DNA from: Butyrivibrio sp. AE3009
GTDB lineage: Bacteria; Bacillota; Clostridia; Lachnospirales; Lachnospiraceae
Reading direction: 5' to 3'
Length of the DNA stretch: 62,658 bases
Assembly: GCF_000420845.1 (NCBI RefSeq)
Contig: NZ_ATVS01000023.1
Location: 1 to 62,658 of the forward strand
Part shown: positions 1 to 7,236 of the stretch, piece by piece
Layout of the letters: the number at the start of each line of letters is the position of its first letter
Position numbering within the stretch: the stretch's first letter is position 1
The notes under the pieces: generated by a model
The model's input: the letters and a program-made list of their open reading frames with translations, nothing else
Told to the model about the DNA's origin: nothing
Databases searched by the model: none
Made by a program: the position numbers and the translations under genes

Positions 1-30
1 CTTGCATACAAATTCATTTGCCGGTTGTAA

Positions 31-96
31 GAACATGGAGCACGAAGTGCGGAATGTTCGTGTGCGAAATCGAGTAGGAGTCAGCCTACTCGATTT
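31..96. repeat. structured palindromic element at the left edge
   Basis: Two consecutive hairpins can be read. The first (31-59) pairs gaacat with atgttc and gcac with gtgc around a symmetric GGA/GGA internal loop and a GAA loop. The second (67-96) pairs aaatcgagtagg with cctactcgattt around a 6-nt loop. Two reading frames stay open through the element: one from the window edge to the tga ending at 118, and one from 31 to the tga at 169-171, whose tail (after about position 97) reads like a real C-terminus (..YLKKLNFYYIELE). The element could therefore lie inside or at the end of a gene cut by the window edge, or be an intergenic REP-like repeat. Copy number cannot be judged from one copy. 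Confidence 0.5.
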
Positions 97-184
97 ACCA
101 AGGAGCATGATTACTTGAAGAAACTGAACTTTTACTACATTGAGCTAGAGTGATAAACCGCCTTCCCACAGAGAGGGCATTGTA

Positions 185-258
185 GCAAAAAACGGATACC
201 TGTCAAGGACAAGCTATCGTGCGCATAGGCGCATCCTTGACAGGTATCCGTTTTTTGC
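185..258. terminator. 25-bp perfect inverted repeat, likely bidirectional terminator
   Basis: The arms 185-209 and 234-258 are perfectly complementary over 25 bp. The 24-nt loop contains a second 5-bp hairpin (tgcgc/gcgca, 220-233). The outer part of the stem carries an A6 run on the left and a T6 run on the right, which fits a bidirectional intrinsic terminator. The arms also contain acggata (192-198) and tatccgt (245-251), the same sequence as the half-sites of the dyad array that starts at 431. That match is seen directly; whether it is functional is unknown. The stretch 259-430 between this palindrome and the array is AT-rich, and I see no gene in it. Confidence 0.6.
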
Positions 259-430
259 ATTTTGGTGGTCAAGGGGGAAGGCGGAAATAGCTAGCCTTTA
301 CTTTCATGTTTTTTTGCTGTATATTATGCATTGTATTTTCAAGAGAATTCTTTTTTCAAAGTATCTTTTGAAGTGGTTGCTCTTTCTGGAGCGGCCAGGA
401 TTTCACTTGTTGAGTATTTTTGTAGATTAT

Positions 431-720
431 ACAGATAGAACCAGGAGATTTGTGTTATCTATCTGCAAGTAAATGTATTTAACAATTATTATGACGGATA
501 GCTTGGTTGTTTTGGCACAACCTATCTGTATAAAAGAGAATTATGTTGAGAATGTTGGCGGATAGCTGAGGCAATCTGTGCGGTTATATCTGCTGGAGTT
601 CCGAGATATAGAGCGAAATTGACGGATAGATAAGCTGGTTTTTGGAATCATATCCGTTTGAGCGAGCTGATTAAAGAATTTACGACGGATATGAGAAGGA
701 TAATTTCCGAATCTATCTGT
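431..720 (+). repeat. array 1: five 36-bp dyads (8-20-8) with 63-64 bp period
   Basis: Five imperfect inverted repeats occur in register. Units are 431-466, 494-529, 558-593, 622-657 and 685-720. Left half-sites are acagatag, acggatag, gcggatag, acggatag, acggatat. Right half-sites are ctatctgc, ctatctgt, atatctgc, atatccgt, ctatctgt. Every unit is exactly 8+20+8 bp. The 20-nt interiors differ completely, and the 27-28 nt linkers are also unrelated. Unit starts are 63, 64, 64 and 63 bp apart, about six helical turns. The array ends 30 bp before the nuclease-like gene. It could be a cooperative operator, a centromere-like binding array, a set of recombination sites, or a run of RNA hairpins with variable inserts. 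It is not a CRISPR array, because only 8 nt per half unit is conserved. Confidence 0.8.
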
Positions 721-750
721 CAATATAACTAATACTAAGGGGAAATGATA

Positions 751-1584
751 ATGACAGTAAAAACGTATAATGAAATTATTGGAGCAAATAAAGAAAAAGA
801 GCTTCTTGAAGCGCTAAAGGCGAGAAACTTATACCTAAAAAAGATAATCACTGAAAAAGAAAAGACAATAGCCAAAGCGCCGGAAGGGCTATTACGGATC
901 TCAAGAAGTGGAAATCGTATTCAGTATTATTATAGAACTGATCCGAAAGACTTTAATGGAGAGTACATTAAAGATGATAATTGCCAGTTAGCCTGTAAAC
1001 TTGCCCAGAAAGACTATGATTCAAGAGTATTAAAGATTGCAGAGGCAGAAATAAAGCTAACAAAAAAATATGAAAAACTTCTAGAAAAAAATATGATATC
1101 CGACGTCTATGAATCATTACATGACGGCAGGAGAAGGTTGATTGTTCCGACAGAACTATCTAGTGAGCAATTCGTTGAGAGGTGGACCAGCGTGAGTTAT
1201 GAGCCGATGTCAGTCAGCGAGGATATAAGCTTTTATTCAACTTGTGGAGTCAGGGTAAGATCCAAGTCAGAGCTGATTATTGCTAACATGCTTGAGCAAA
1301 AGGGCATCCCTTATCGTTATGAATATCCAATCACCCTAAAGGGACAGGAAACGGTTCGTCCTGATTTTATGTGCCTAAATGTGAGTACAAGACAAGAGTT
1401 TATATGGGAACATTTTGGAATGATGGATAACATAGCTTATGCCAACAAGAATGTAGCGAAGATTAATACCTATGAACAGAATGGATATTTTCAGGGAAAA
1501 AACATGATAATGACATTTGAAACTTCTCAACATGCCTTAAGTTCTAATATAATAAAGGCTATGATTGAAAATTACCTAGTTTAG
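751..1584 (+). CDS. PD-(D/E)XK nuclease-like protein behind dyad array 1
   Basis: This is a protein of about 277 residues with two parts. The N-terminal half is charged and helical, with a conserved-looking block APEGLLRI ... LAQKDY. The C-terminal half reads like a PD-(D/E)XK endonuclease fold: RSKSE, then a YRYEYP strand, RPDF as the acidic motif, and WEHFGMMD. The usual E-x-K is replaced by WEHFG, so catalysis is an inference. The start at 751 is preferred over 745 because aagggga at 737-743 is correctly spaced for it. The gene follows dyad array 1 directly and ends 35 bp before a NUDIX-GNAT gene. A clear paralogue lies at 14067-14882, with shared blocks NGVRVRSKSE (here CGVRVRSKSE), RPDFMCLNV, WEHFGMMD, YEQNGY and SSNIIK/NSNIIK. 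I know similar hypothetical proteins from Firmicutes but no assigned function. Confidence 0.75.
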   Translation: MTVKTYNEIIGANKEKELLEALKARNLYLKKIITEKEKTIAKAPEGLLRISRSGNRIQYYYRTDPKDFNGEYIKDDNCQLACKLAQKDYDSRVLKIAEAEIKLTKKYEKLLEKNMISDVYESLHDGRRRLIVPTELSSEQFVERWTSVSYEPMSVSEDISFYSTCGVRVRSKSELIIANMLEQKGIPYRYEYPITLKGQETVRPDFMCLNVSTRQEFIWEHFGMMDNIAYANKNVAKINTYEQNGYFQGKNMIMTFETSQHALSSNIIKAMIENYLV

Positions 1585-1619
1585 TTAAAGCTCGCTGGGG
1601 GCAGGAGGACTTAATATAG

Positions 1620-2561
1620 ATGGAGGATATGTTGGCACAGAATAAAAGCGGATGGACGCTGCTTGAATATTTAAAGGTCAGTGAGGAAGAAATAGAGAAC
1701 TACGATCCGGTTACAGGTGCGTTTGCTGTTATATCTGTAAATGGTGAATTTCTTATTGGATATAATTCCTGGAGAGGGCAGTGGGAATTTCCTGCTGGAA
1801 GAATAGAGCAGGGAGAAACAGCCCGTGAGGCAGCGATTCGTGAGTTGTTTGAAGAGACGCATCAGACACAAAGGGATTTGGAATTTGCCGGGTTGTTTAA
1901 AGTCAGAGATTCAAAGGGAAATATCAAGTACCAGGCAATTTTTACAGGTGAATTGGCGGAGCTGCAAGCTTTTAATCCTACGGATGGGGACGAGATGGAA
2001 AAAATCCGTTTATGGGATTTAAAAGAAGATATTGGATATGTAGATGAATGTGATCTTAAGATGGCCGAGATGACTGCAGGCAATAGAGATAGAGCCATTT
2101 ACCTTACTTCGATGACTCCGGAAATGTATCAAAGATATTTTAAAGAATATGAAAATGATCCGGATCTATGGCTTGATAAAACAAAGTACGTTCCGTACGA
2201 GTACAGTGAGGAAAAGGTTGATCAATATATTAAACGCCAACAGGATCTTAAGAGAAAAACACTTGCAATAATGTGCGGGGAAGAGATTGTCGGCGAAGTG
2301 ATCATAAAGAATATCGAAGAAAATAAATGTGCTACCTTGGGAATTTGTTTAAAGAACGCGGCATATAAAGACCATGGTATAGGGACGCAGGCTGAGAAAC
2401 TGGCTATTGATTATGTTTTTCACGAGTTGAATATACCGGTGTTATATGCGGATTCAATACAGCCTAATACGAGAAGTCAGCATGTTTTGGAGAAAGTTGG
2501 CTTTAAATATGTGAATGAGGATGCTGACTTTAAGTATTATCAGATAGATCGGGGGTTATAA
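1620..2561 (+). CDS. NUDIX hydrolase fused to GNAT acetyltransferase
   Basis: This is a 313-residue two-domain protein. Residues about 30-150 hold a NUDIX domain with a complete box (GRIEQGE ... RELFEETHQ), which binds Mg and hydrolyses nucleoside-diphosphate-linked substrates. Residues about 165-310 hold a GNAT-type acetyltransferase fold, with a YKDHGIGTQAEKLA acetyl-CoA loop and a C-terminal LEKVGFKYV strand. A gcaggagg ribosome site precedes the ATG. It begins 35 bp after the nuclease-like gene on the same strand, so the two are probably cotranscribed. The NUDIX+GNAT fusion suggests one small molecule is handled twice, perhaps detoxification or housecleaning; the substrate cannot be told from sequence. 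Confidence 0.8.
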   Translation: MEDMLAQNKSGWTLLEYLKVSEEEIENYDPVTGAFAVISVNGEFLIGYNSWRGQWEFPAGRIEQGETAREAAIRELFEETHQTQRDLEFAGLFKVRDSKGNIKYQAIFTGELAELQAFNPTDGDEMEKIRLWDLKEDIGYVDECDLKMAEMTAGNRDRAIYLTSMTPEMYQRYFKEYENDPDLWLDKTKYVPYEYSEEKVDQYIKRQQDLKRKTLAIMCGEEIVGEVIIKNIEENKCATLGICLKNAAYKDHGIGTQAEKLAIDYVFHELNIPVLYADSIQPNTRSQHVLEKVGFKYVNEDADFKYYQIDRGL

Positions 2562-2575
2562 TCACCTGATATAAA

Positions 2576-2612
2576 AAGCTCAGCTGGTTACAAATTGTAA
2601 CCAACTGAGCTT
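2576..2612. terminator. bidirectional terminator between convergent genes
   Basis: A long stem (agctcag.tggttacaa paired with ttgtaacca.ctgagct, one mismatch) lies between the convergent NUDIX-GNAT and lipoprotein genes. It has an A-rich left flank and a moderately T-rich right flank. Confidence 0.7.
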
Positions 2613-2619
2613 AAGTTAT

Positions 2620-3423
2620 TTAGTGCCTATCGTCCGGTATGTAGTGATATTTTAATTTACCAACTGTTATGTCCATAGAACCGTCCTTGTTGTAGGTTCC
2701 GCTGCCGCCAATACCTGGGAATGTGATGCTTATGGTTCCGTCAGAGTCAATGTGATATGTTCCTGGCATACCGGCCTGATCAACGGTGCCATCTTTTTGG
2801 AAATGAAGGTCGTCGCTGGGATCGGGGTGTTCAGGGCAATAGTATGTGCCTTCAAGAAATGTAACGTTCTTTTCTACGTCAGAATTATCGTAATCCTTAT
2901 CGCGCTCCATGTGATAGACACTATATCCAAATGTAAAATCGATAGTATCAGTGAATGGGTCATAATTTCCTTTACCGGTAAGCATGCCAATATTTACAGT
3001 GAAGTTACAGTCAAAATCGATGTAATATGTACCGCTGCCATCAGACGGAGTATCTACAGTACCATCTTCAAAAAATTCAAAAGCAAGAGATTCTTCATTT
3101 TTATTTGTGCAGACATATCTGCCGGTAAGCCAGGTTGCGTATTCATCACCATCTGTGACATATGAATCTCCAACAGCACCATCCCCAATAGGTGCATCGC
3201 CAACCGGTTCTTCTGCAATCTGCTCTACAATAACAGGTTCAGATGTTGCTTCCGCAGCTGCATTTGTTTCAGGTGATGCGGGAACAGTCGGAGGAGCCTG
3301 TTCATCAACAATAGATGCCTGCTCACTGCTGGCAGAGACGGTCTCTGCTTTTTCACCGCATCCTGCTAATGACATGGTCATAAGGACGGTCAAAGCAGCT
3401 GCAGTAATTGCTTTTCTTCTCAT
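2620..3423 (-). CDS. secreted lipoprotein of unknown function
   Basis: The precursor is about 267 residues: MRRK, a hydrophobic stretch, then the lipobox LAGC, followed by a low-complexity Ser/Ala/Glu/Pro linker and a beta-rich region. That region contains repeated segments of the type 'F.EDGTVD..G.GTYYID.D' and 'FQKDGTVD..GMPGTYHIDSDG'. The repeats suggest two or three copies of a small beta-sheet module of about 50 residues. The start at 3423 is chosen because ggagg sits 8 nt upstream; the longer frame begins with TTG inside that site. It is a single-gene unit convergent with the gene to its left. I do not recognise a specific family. Confidence 0.75.
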   Translation of the reverse strand: MRRKAITAAALTVLMTMSLAGCGEKAETVSASSEQASIVDEQAPPTVPASPETNAAAEATSEPVIVEQIAEEPVGDAPIGDGAVGDSYVTDGDEYATWLTGRYVCTNKNEESLAFEFFEDGTVDTPSDGSGTYYIDFDCNFTVNIGMLTGKGNYDPFTDTIDFTFGYSVYHMERDKDYDNSDVEKNVTFLEGTYYCPEHPDPSDDLHFQKDGTVDQAGMPGTYHIDSDGTISITFPGIGGSGTYNKDGSMDITVGKLKYHYIPDDRH

Positions 3424-3643
3424 TAAATTTTCCTCCAACTGTTACTTTTTTCAACTTAATGAGGATTTTAGGCTCCTAAGCCGGGTTTTGTCAATGGTTT
3501 CCGGGTTTTATATATATAGATACCTCCCATTTTTGACATTTCTGCTCCGATTTTGTATATTTCAGAGGATACGCATTGTCTGAAAGACAGGCTTTGCTAT
3601 TATGGCAAAAAAGAACAAATTAGTTGGGAGAGTTATTAAAGTA

Positions 3644-5212
3644 ATGATGAAAAAAGTAGTTTACAGAAGCATTGGAGTTTTGCTTTCCATGGCAATGCTT
3701 TGTGGATGCGCAGCACAGGGAAAGAGTGGGGAGATAGGAAGTGACGCCGGCGCTTCAGTCAGCAGTACTTTGACAAGTAGCACTTCAGCCAGCAGCACAG
3801 AGGTAAGTGTTTCACTTCTTTCAGAGGATGTGACTGAAGAATCCGTTAATAAAGTTAAGGATGCATGGCAGAGATTATCTGAAATTGTCCCCCTTACAGA
3901 CACTGAGTTCGCGATTGGTCCTGCTACAGAACATGTAAAAAAAGATGATCGTGTCAACTTTACTGAGAAGGAGATCAGTGATGACAATTTTAATGAAGTA
4001 TTCACTGATAAGTGCACAGACTTACCATACTGGAAAACGGTGGGCCTGACAGAATATGCATTTGGCTATACACCTGTTAATACAGAGGATCAGGTAAAAG
4101 AATACCTTGATAAAAGAGAAGAGAAAACACTTCCTCTTTTCGCTTTATACTTTTTTGAGGAATTTTCAGAAGAAAGTGACCTGCAAATGTCCAGAGACTG
4201 CGCATATTACCTGACTAGATACGCTCTGGATAAATACTCATTTAACGACTTTTCCGTAAATGATCACAGAGGTGAATGGCTCGCAGATCTTGGATCCACA
4301 GGCGATTTCAGATTCGATGAGATAGATGAATTAGTAGAGGCTGCCACAGCCGTTAAAAGCCAAACAGGCGCCACTGTTAAGTGCGCCGGAAACATCTGGG
4401 ATATAACAGAGGTTGAGTGGCTGAAAACTGTGGATGATGTTTACTGTCTTCTGTACGAGGCGGAGGAGGGAATCCAAAATCTGTGTAAAAGAATCGCAGC
4501 AGAATCAGACATTTATACTGAAGAAAGCTTTCGCAAAAGTGTCCAGATTACTCTGACAGACGAGGGCGAATTATCAACATATAGAGATGGAGTAATAAGA
4601 CTACTTCAGCCAATTGCTTTCGTTCATGAGTATATCCATCATACGTTAAACTATTCCTTTAAGGAAGGCTGGATTGCTGAAGGGCTGGCAGTATACTACA
4701 GCAGGGACTATGAGGAGGCCTATGTGCGTGGTCATAACATGTTTGGTGACTCCTTCCAGAAATGGTATGAAGAAGGCATTATAGATGATGAATCCATGGC
4801 AAAAATGGAACAGGATGGAGCCGCAGAATATGAATTGACAATAGTAGATTACTATCAGAAATTGAGAGAAAAAGATAAGGATCAGAATAATCAGTATACC
4901 TGCTATGAATATGCAAATGGTCTTACCGATCTGACTTTCTTTGGAACGGAAACCCGTGAGAATCTGAAGTATATAAAAACAATAAGAGACGTATACGACA
5001 TAGCCGGTAACATGGAAAAAATGGATGACCTTGGATTTGACCTTACCTACCAAGCAGCCATGGTTATCACAGAAGACCTTATCGCAAAGTATGGCCTTGA
5101 TAGCCTTGTTGAATCCTCGGGTTCCTTTGAGGAAGATTTTGGAGTGACTTCAGACGAATACATCCGGAACTATATAGACAACAAAATGTATATGCACTTT
5201 TTAGAGGAGTAA
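3644..5212 (+). CDS. lipoprotein zinc metallopeptidase-like protein
   Basis: The product is about 522 residues with an N-terminal signal peptide ending in the lipobox-like MLCGC, so it is probably anchored to the outer face of the membrane. Near residue 330 it carries HEYIHH, matching the HExxH zinc motif of gluzincin peptidases. A further Glu in EGLAVYYS, about 20 residues later, is a plausible third ligand. The long N-terminal region (Ser/Thr-rich linker, then an acidic domain) shows no family I recognise. The start at 3644 (ATGATG) is preferred over 3602 because it gives a normal signal peptide, although its ribosome site (gggag at 3626) is rather distant. Metallopeptidase activity is inferred from the motif only. 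Confidence 0.65.
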   Translation: MMKKVVYRSIGVLLSMAMLCGCAAQGKSGEIGSDAGASVSSTLTSSTSASSTEVSVSLLSEDVTEESVNKVKDAWQRLSEIVPLTDTEFAIGPATEHVKKDDRVNFTEKEISDDNFNEVFTDKCTDLPYWKTVGLTEYAFGYTPVNTEDQVKEYLDKREEKTLPLFALYFFEEFSEESDLQMSRDCAYYLTRYALDKYSFNDFSVNDHRGEWLADLGSTGDFRFDEIDELVEAATAVKSQTGATVKCAGNIWDITEVEWLKTVDDVYCLLYEAEEGIQNLCKRIAAESDIYTEESFRKSVQITLTDEGELSTYRDGVIRLLQPIAFVHEYIHHTLNYSFKEGWIAEGLAVYYSRDYEEAYVRGHNMFGDSFQKWYEEGIIDDESMAKMEQDGAAEYELTIVDYYQKLREKDKDQNNQYTCYEYANGLTDLTFFGTETRENLKYIKTIRDVYDIAGNMEKMDDLGFDLTYQAAMVITEDLIAKYGLDSLVESSGSFEEDFGVTSDEYIRNYIDNKMYMHFLEE

Positions 5213-5261
5213 AGTTTGAAGTATTCTGTTTTTTCAGGGTCAGATAAAGGAGGATTACAAA

Positions 5262-5324
5262 ATGGCCAGATATCGGAAGGTTCATACAGAAAAGGAAGCA
5301 AAGGACAATGAAAAGGCGGTTTGA
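5262..5324 (+). CDS. possible 20-residue peptide
   Basis: A strong ribosome site (aaaggagg) sits 7 nt before an ATG that opens a 20-codon frame (MARYRKVHTEKEAKDNEKAV), followed at once by an intrinsic terminator. The good translation signal is the only support. It may be a genuine small basic peptide or the relic of a longer gene. Confidence 0.3.
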   Translation: MARYRKVHTEKEAKDNEKAV

Positions 5325-5336
5325 CTTTATTGAAAG

Positions 5337-5362
5337 AAGAGAGTTCTGAACTCTCTTTTTTT
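5337..5362 (+). terminator. intrinsic terminator
   Basis: The stem aagagagttc / gaactctctt is followed by a T-run, a classic rho-independent terminator that ends the metallopeptidase/small-peptide transcript. Confidence 0.8.
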
Positions 5363-5427
5363 CTGCATTTAGATATAGTATCATCAAGAGGATACAGTAA
5401 ACATCAGCGTTTCTGGAGGGGACGATA

Positions 5428-5565
5428 GTGGATAAAAAGAAACAATCAAACGAAGAGAGAGCAGAGGCTACAACCGGTTATGATCCGGAATTTGAAGGCT
5501 TGGATAATCCACTCAAGGAAGCGCTGTGGATGAGCCTTGATGAGATCAGTTATCCCGGAAACTAA
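5428..5565 (+). CDS. small acidic protein, 45 residues
   Basis: A GTG start at 5428 with ggaggg 7 nt upstream opens a 45-codon frame: VDKKKQSNEE ... FEGLDNPLKEALWMSLDEISYPGN. The sequence is amphipathic and looks coding. It ends 28 bp before the deaminase-like gene, so it is probably the first gene of that operon. No family recognised. Confidence 0.5.
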   Translation: MDKKKQSNEERAEATTGYDPEFEGLDNPLKEALWMSLDEISYPGN

Positions 5566-5593
5566 AACAGAGAATAACCGATTAGGAGAAAAA

Positions 5594-6550
5594 ATGGAAT
5601 TCATAGATGCACTCAAGCAGGGCAGCCTTGCGGATATACGTAAATGTCCCAAGGCAGACCTGCACAATCATTTTGTGCTGGGCGGGAACAGAAGTTTTTT
5701 GAAAGAGCATACCGGAAGAGATATTCAGCCAATTACGCAGCCACTCCATTCCATGGATGAAATGCATGCCTGGAATGCTCAGAATATAGGAGATTATTTC
5801 AACTCGCCTGAAGGCCGTAGAATGCTTATTAAGGCAACCTTTGCTCAGGCAAAAGAGGATGGAGTTACTATTCTGGAAATTGGCGAAGATGTCTGGGGTC
5901 TTGGAGAGTTCTTCCATGGAAATATAGAAGAGCTCGTGGAGGCGTTTGAAACTGCACACAAGGAAATTGCTCCTGAGATTGAGCTGCGGCTCCAGATAGG
6001 AATGTCAAGGCATTGCGACATAGCATATCTTGAGGAATGTTTATCACATTTTTGGGGATGCAAAGCGTTTTACTCAATTGACCTTTATGGGGATGAGCTT
6101 GCTCAGCCAATAGAGAATTTCAAATCTATCTATCGACGCGCAAAAGCCGAAGGACTTAGGTTAAAGGCCCATGTAGGTGAGTGGGGAACTGCAGATGATG
6201 TAAGACGTGCAGTAGAATGTCTGGAATTGGATGAGGTTCAGCATGGCATTGCAGCTGTAGAGGATCCCTCTGTGATTCGCTTCCTCGCAGACAATCACAT
6301 CAGACTGAACATTACTCCTTCCAGTAACTATCTCCTGGGAAGGGTAAAAGATCTGAAGTCACACCCTATTGCGGAACTTTATCGAAACGGTGTAGACGTC
6401 ACTATAGGTTCTGATGATGTCTTGATCTTCGATTCGGATGTTTCCAGGGAATATCTGCGTTTGTATCAGTCTGGCTGCCTGATGCCGGAGGAGTTGGACA
6501 ATATACGCAAGAATGGACTTAAGATGAGGAATAAGCCATGGTCATATTGA
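5594..6550 (+). CDS. adenosine deaminase-like amidohydrolase
   Basis: This is a 318-residue TIM-barrel amidohydrolase of the adenosine/AMP deaminase group. Visible signatures are KADLHNHF (metal-binding HxH) near the N-terminus, LKAHVGEWG (His plus the catalytic Glu region), DEVQHGIAA, and IGSDDVLIF (metal Asp). These match the order of zinc ligands in adenosine deaminase. The start at 5594 is supported by aggagaa 5 nt upstream; the frame opens earlier but without a ribosome site. The 3' end overlaps the next gene by 13 nt. Expected activity is hydrolytic deamination of adenosine or a modified purine nucleoside; the substrate is uncertain because the protein is slightly divergent. Confidence 0.8.
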   Translation: MEFIDALKQGSLADIRKCPKADLHNHFVLGGNRSFLKEHTGRDIQPITQPLHSMDEMHAWNAQNIGDYFNSPEGRRMLIKATFAQAKEDGVTILEIGEDVWGLGEFFHGNIEELVEAFETAHKEIAPEIELRLQIGMSRHCDIAYLEECLSHFWGCKAFYSIDLYGDELAQPIENFKSIYRRAKAEGLRLKAHVGEWGTADDVRRAVECLELDEVQHGIAAVEDPSVIRFLADNHIRLNITPSSNYLLGRVKDLKSHPIAELYRNGVDVTIGSDDVLIFDSDVSREYLRLYQSGCLMPEELDNIRKNGLKMRNKPWSY

Positions 6551-7071
6551 TAACAGGGGCATCTCACACCGGGAAAACGGCTCTTGCCCAGAAGATGCTT
6601 GAAAAATATAAATATCCATATGTGTCTATCGACCATATCAAAATGGGGCTGATCAGAAGTGGTAATACCAAGCTGACTACTGAAGATTCAGACGCTGTTC
6701 TCACAGATTATCTGTGGCCCATTGTTCGGGAGATGGTCAAGACAGCAATAGAGAACAGGCAGAATCTTATTGTGGAAGGCTGCTACGTACCTTTTGGCTG
6801 GAGACAGGATTTTAGTAAGGAATACCTTGAGGATATCCGTTTTATTTGTCTTGCCTTGACAGATGATTACATAGACGCCCATTTTTCTGATATTAAGGCG
6901 CATGCCTCAGATATTGAATCAAGGATTGATGATTCGTACTGCACGGCTATAACTCTCAAGGCTGATAACAGGCAGGTTATCAATGGTTTTAAAGCCGCAG
7001 GAGAAGAAGTGATACTCATTGAGTCGGATTATGAGCAAGCTATAAATAACTTATTGACGCGAAGAACTTGA
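6538..7071 (+). CDS. P-loop kinase (AAA_33/zeta-like)
   Basis: This 177-residue protein starts with a Walker A motif (GASHTGKTA, residues 7-15), has DHIKMGLIRSG like many small-molecule kinases, and a Walker-B-like NLIVEGCYV. It probably phosphorylates a nucleoside or other small metabolite. It overlaps the deaminase-like gene by 13 nt, so translation is likely coupled. The 3' end may be frameshifted: just after the stop another frame continues as a charged helical sequence (see 7058-7123). Confidence 0.7.
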   Translation: MVILITGASHTGKTALAQKMLEKYKYPYVSIDHIKMGLIRSGNTKLTTEDSDAVLTDYLWPIVREMVKTAIENRQNLIVEGCYVPFGWRQDFSKEYLEDIRFICLALTDDYIDAHFSDIKAHASDIESRIDDSYCTAITLKADNRQVINGFKAAGEEVILIESDYEQAINNLLTRRT

Positions 7072-7123
7072 GGAGATGAAAGAAAAGCTTCTTTGCGAAC
7101 TGGATAAGCTACTTAAAGATTAG
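7058..7123 (+). other. possible frameshifted C-terminal tail of the P-loop kinase
   Basis: In the frame overlapping the end of the kinase gene, 7058-7123 reads REELEEMKEKLLCELDKLLKD then TAG. It is highly charged and helical, unlike random translation. A one-base indel near 7055-7060 would join it to the kinase. Alternatively the ATG at 7076 opens a 15-residue peptide. Confidence 0.3.
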
Positions 7124-7143
7124 GAATAATAAATGTCAAAAAA

Positions 7144-7222
7144 TGTAGAATTCTACAGATTTATTGATTTAGAATCGGAGGTAATGATAAAATACTAATA
7201 TAAAAAAATGTAGAATTCTACA
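7144..7222 (+). promoter_or_regulatory. twin palindromic operators around a promoter
   Basis: The same 14-bp perfect palindrome, tgtagaattctaca, occurs at 7144-7157 and 7209-7222, each preceded by a run of A (aaaaaatg context). Between them lies a plausible promoter: TTGATT (7164-7169), 18 bp, TAAAAT (7188-7193). The arrangement, with the starts exactly 65 bp apart, suggests a dimeric repressor bound on both sides of the promoter, possibly by looping. The second copy ends 14 bp before the ATPase start codon. The regulator is unknown. Confidence 0.6.
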
Positions 7223-7236
7223 ATTTAGGAGATTAC

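Noticed and set aside
1..300. Riboswitch at the left edge
   Set aside because: The hairpins at 31-96 and 185-258 do not match any riboswitch core I recognise, and no gene follows closely on the same strand.
431..720. Array 1 considered as a CRISPR array or a type III toxin-antitoxin RNA
   Set aside because: CRISPR repeats are 23-47 bp and nearly identical, and type III antitoxin repeats are also near-identical. Here only 8-bp inverted ends are conserved, and no cas or ToxN-like gene is present.
541..723. 60-residue minus-strand ORF over array 1
   Set aside because: It merely crosses array units 3-5 on the opposite strand, has no ribosome site and low-complexity content; it is a chance frame.
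3107..3583. 158-residue plus-strand ORF opposite the lipoprotein gene
   Set aside because: It mirrors the Ser/Ala/Pro-rich linker of the minus-strand lipoprotein, which has a signal peptide, lipobox and ribosome site.
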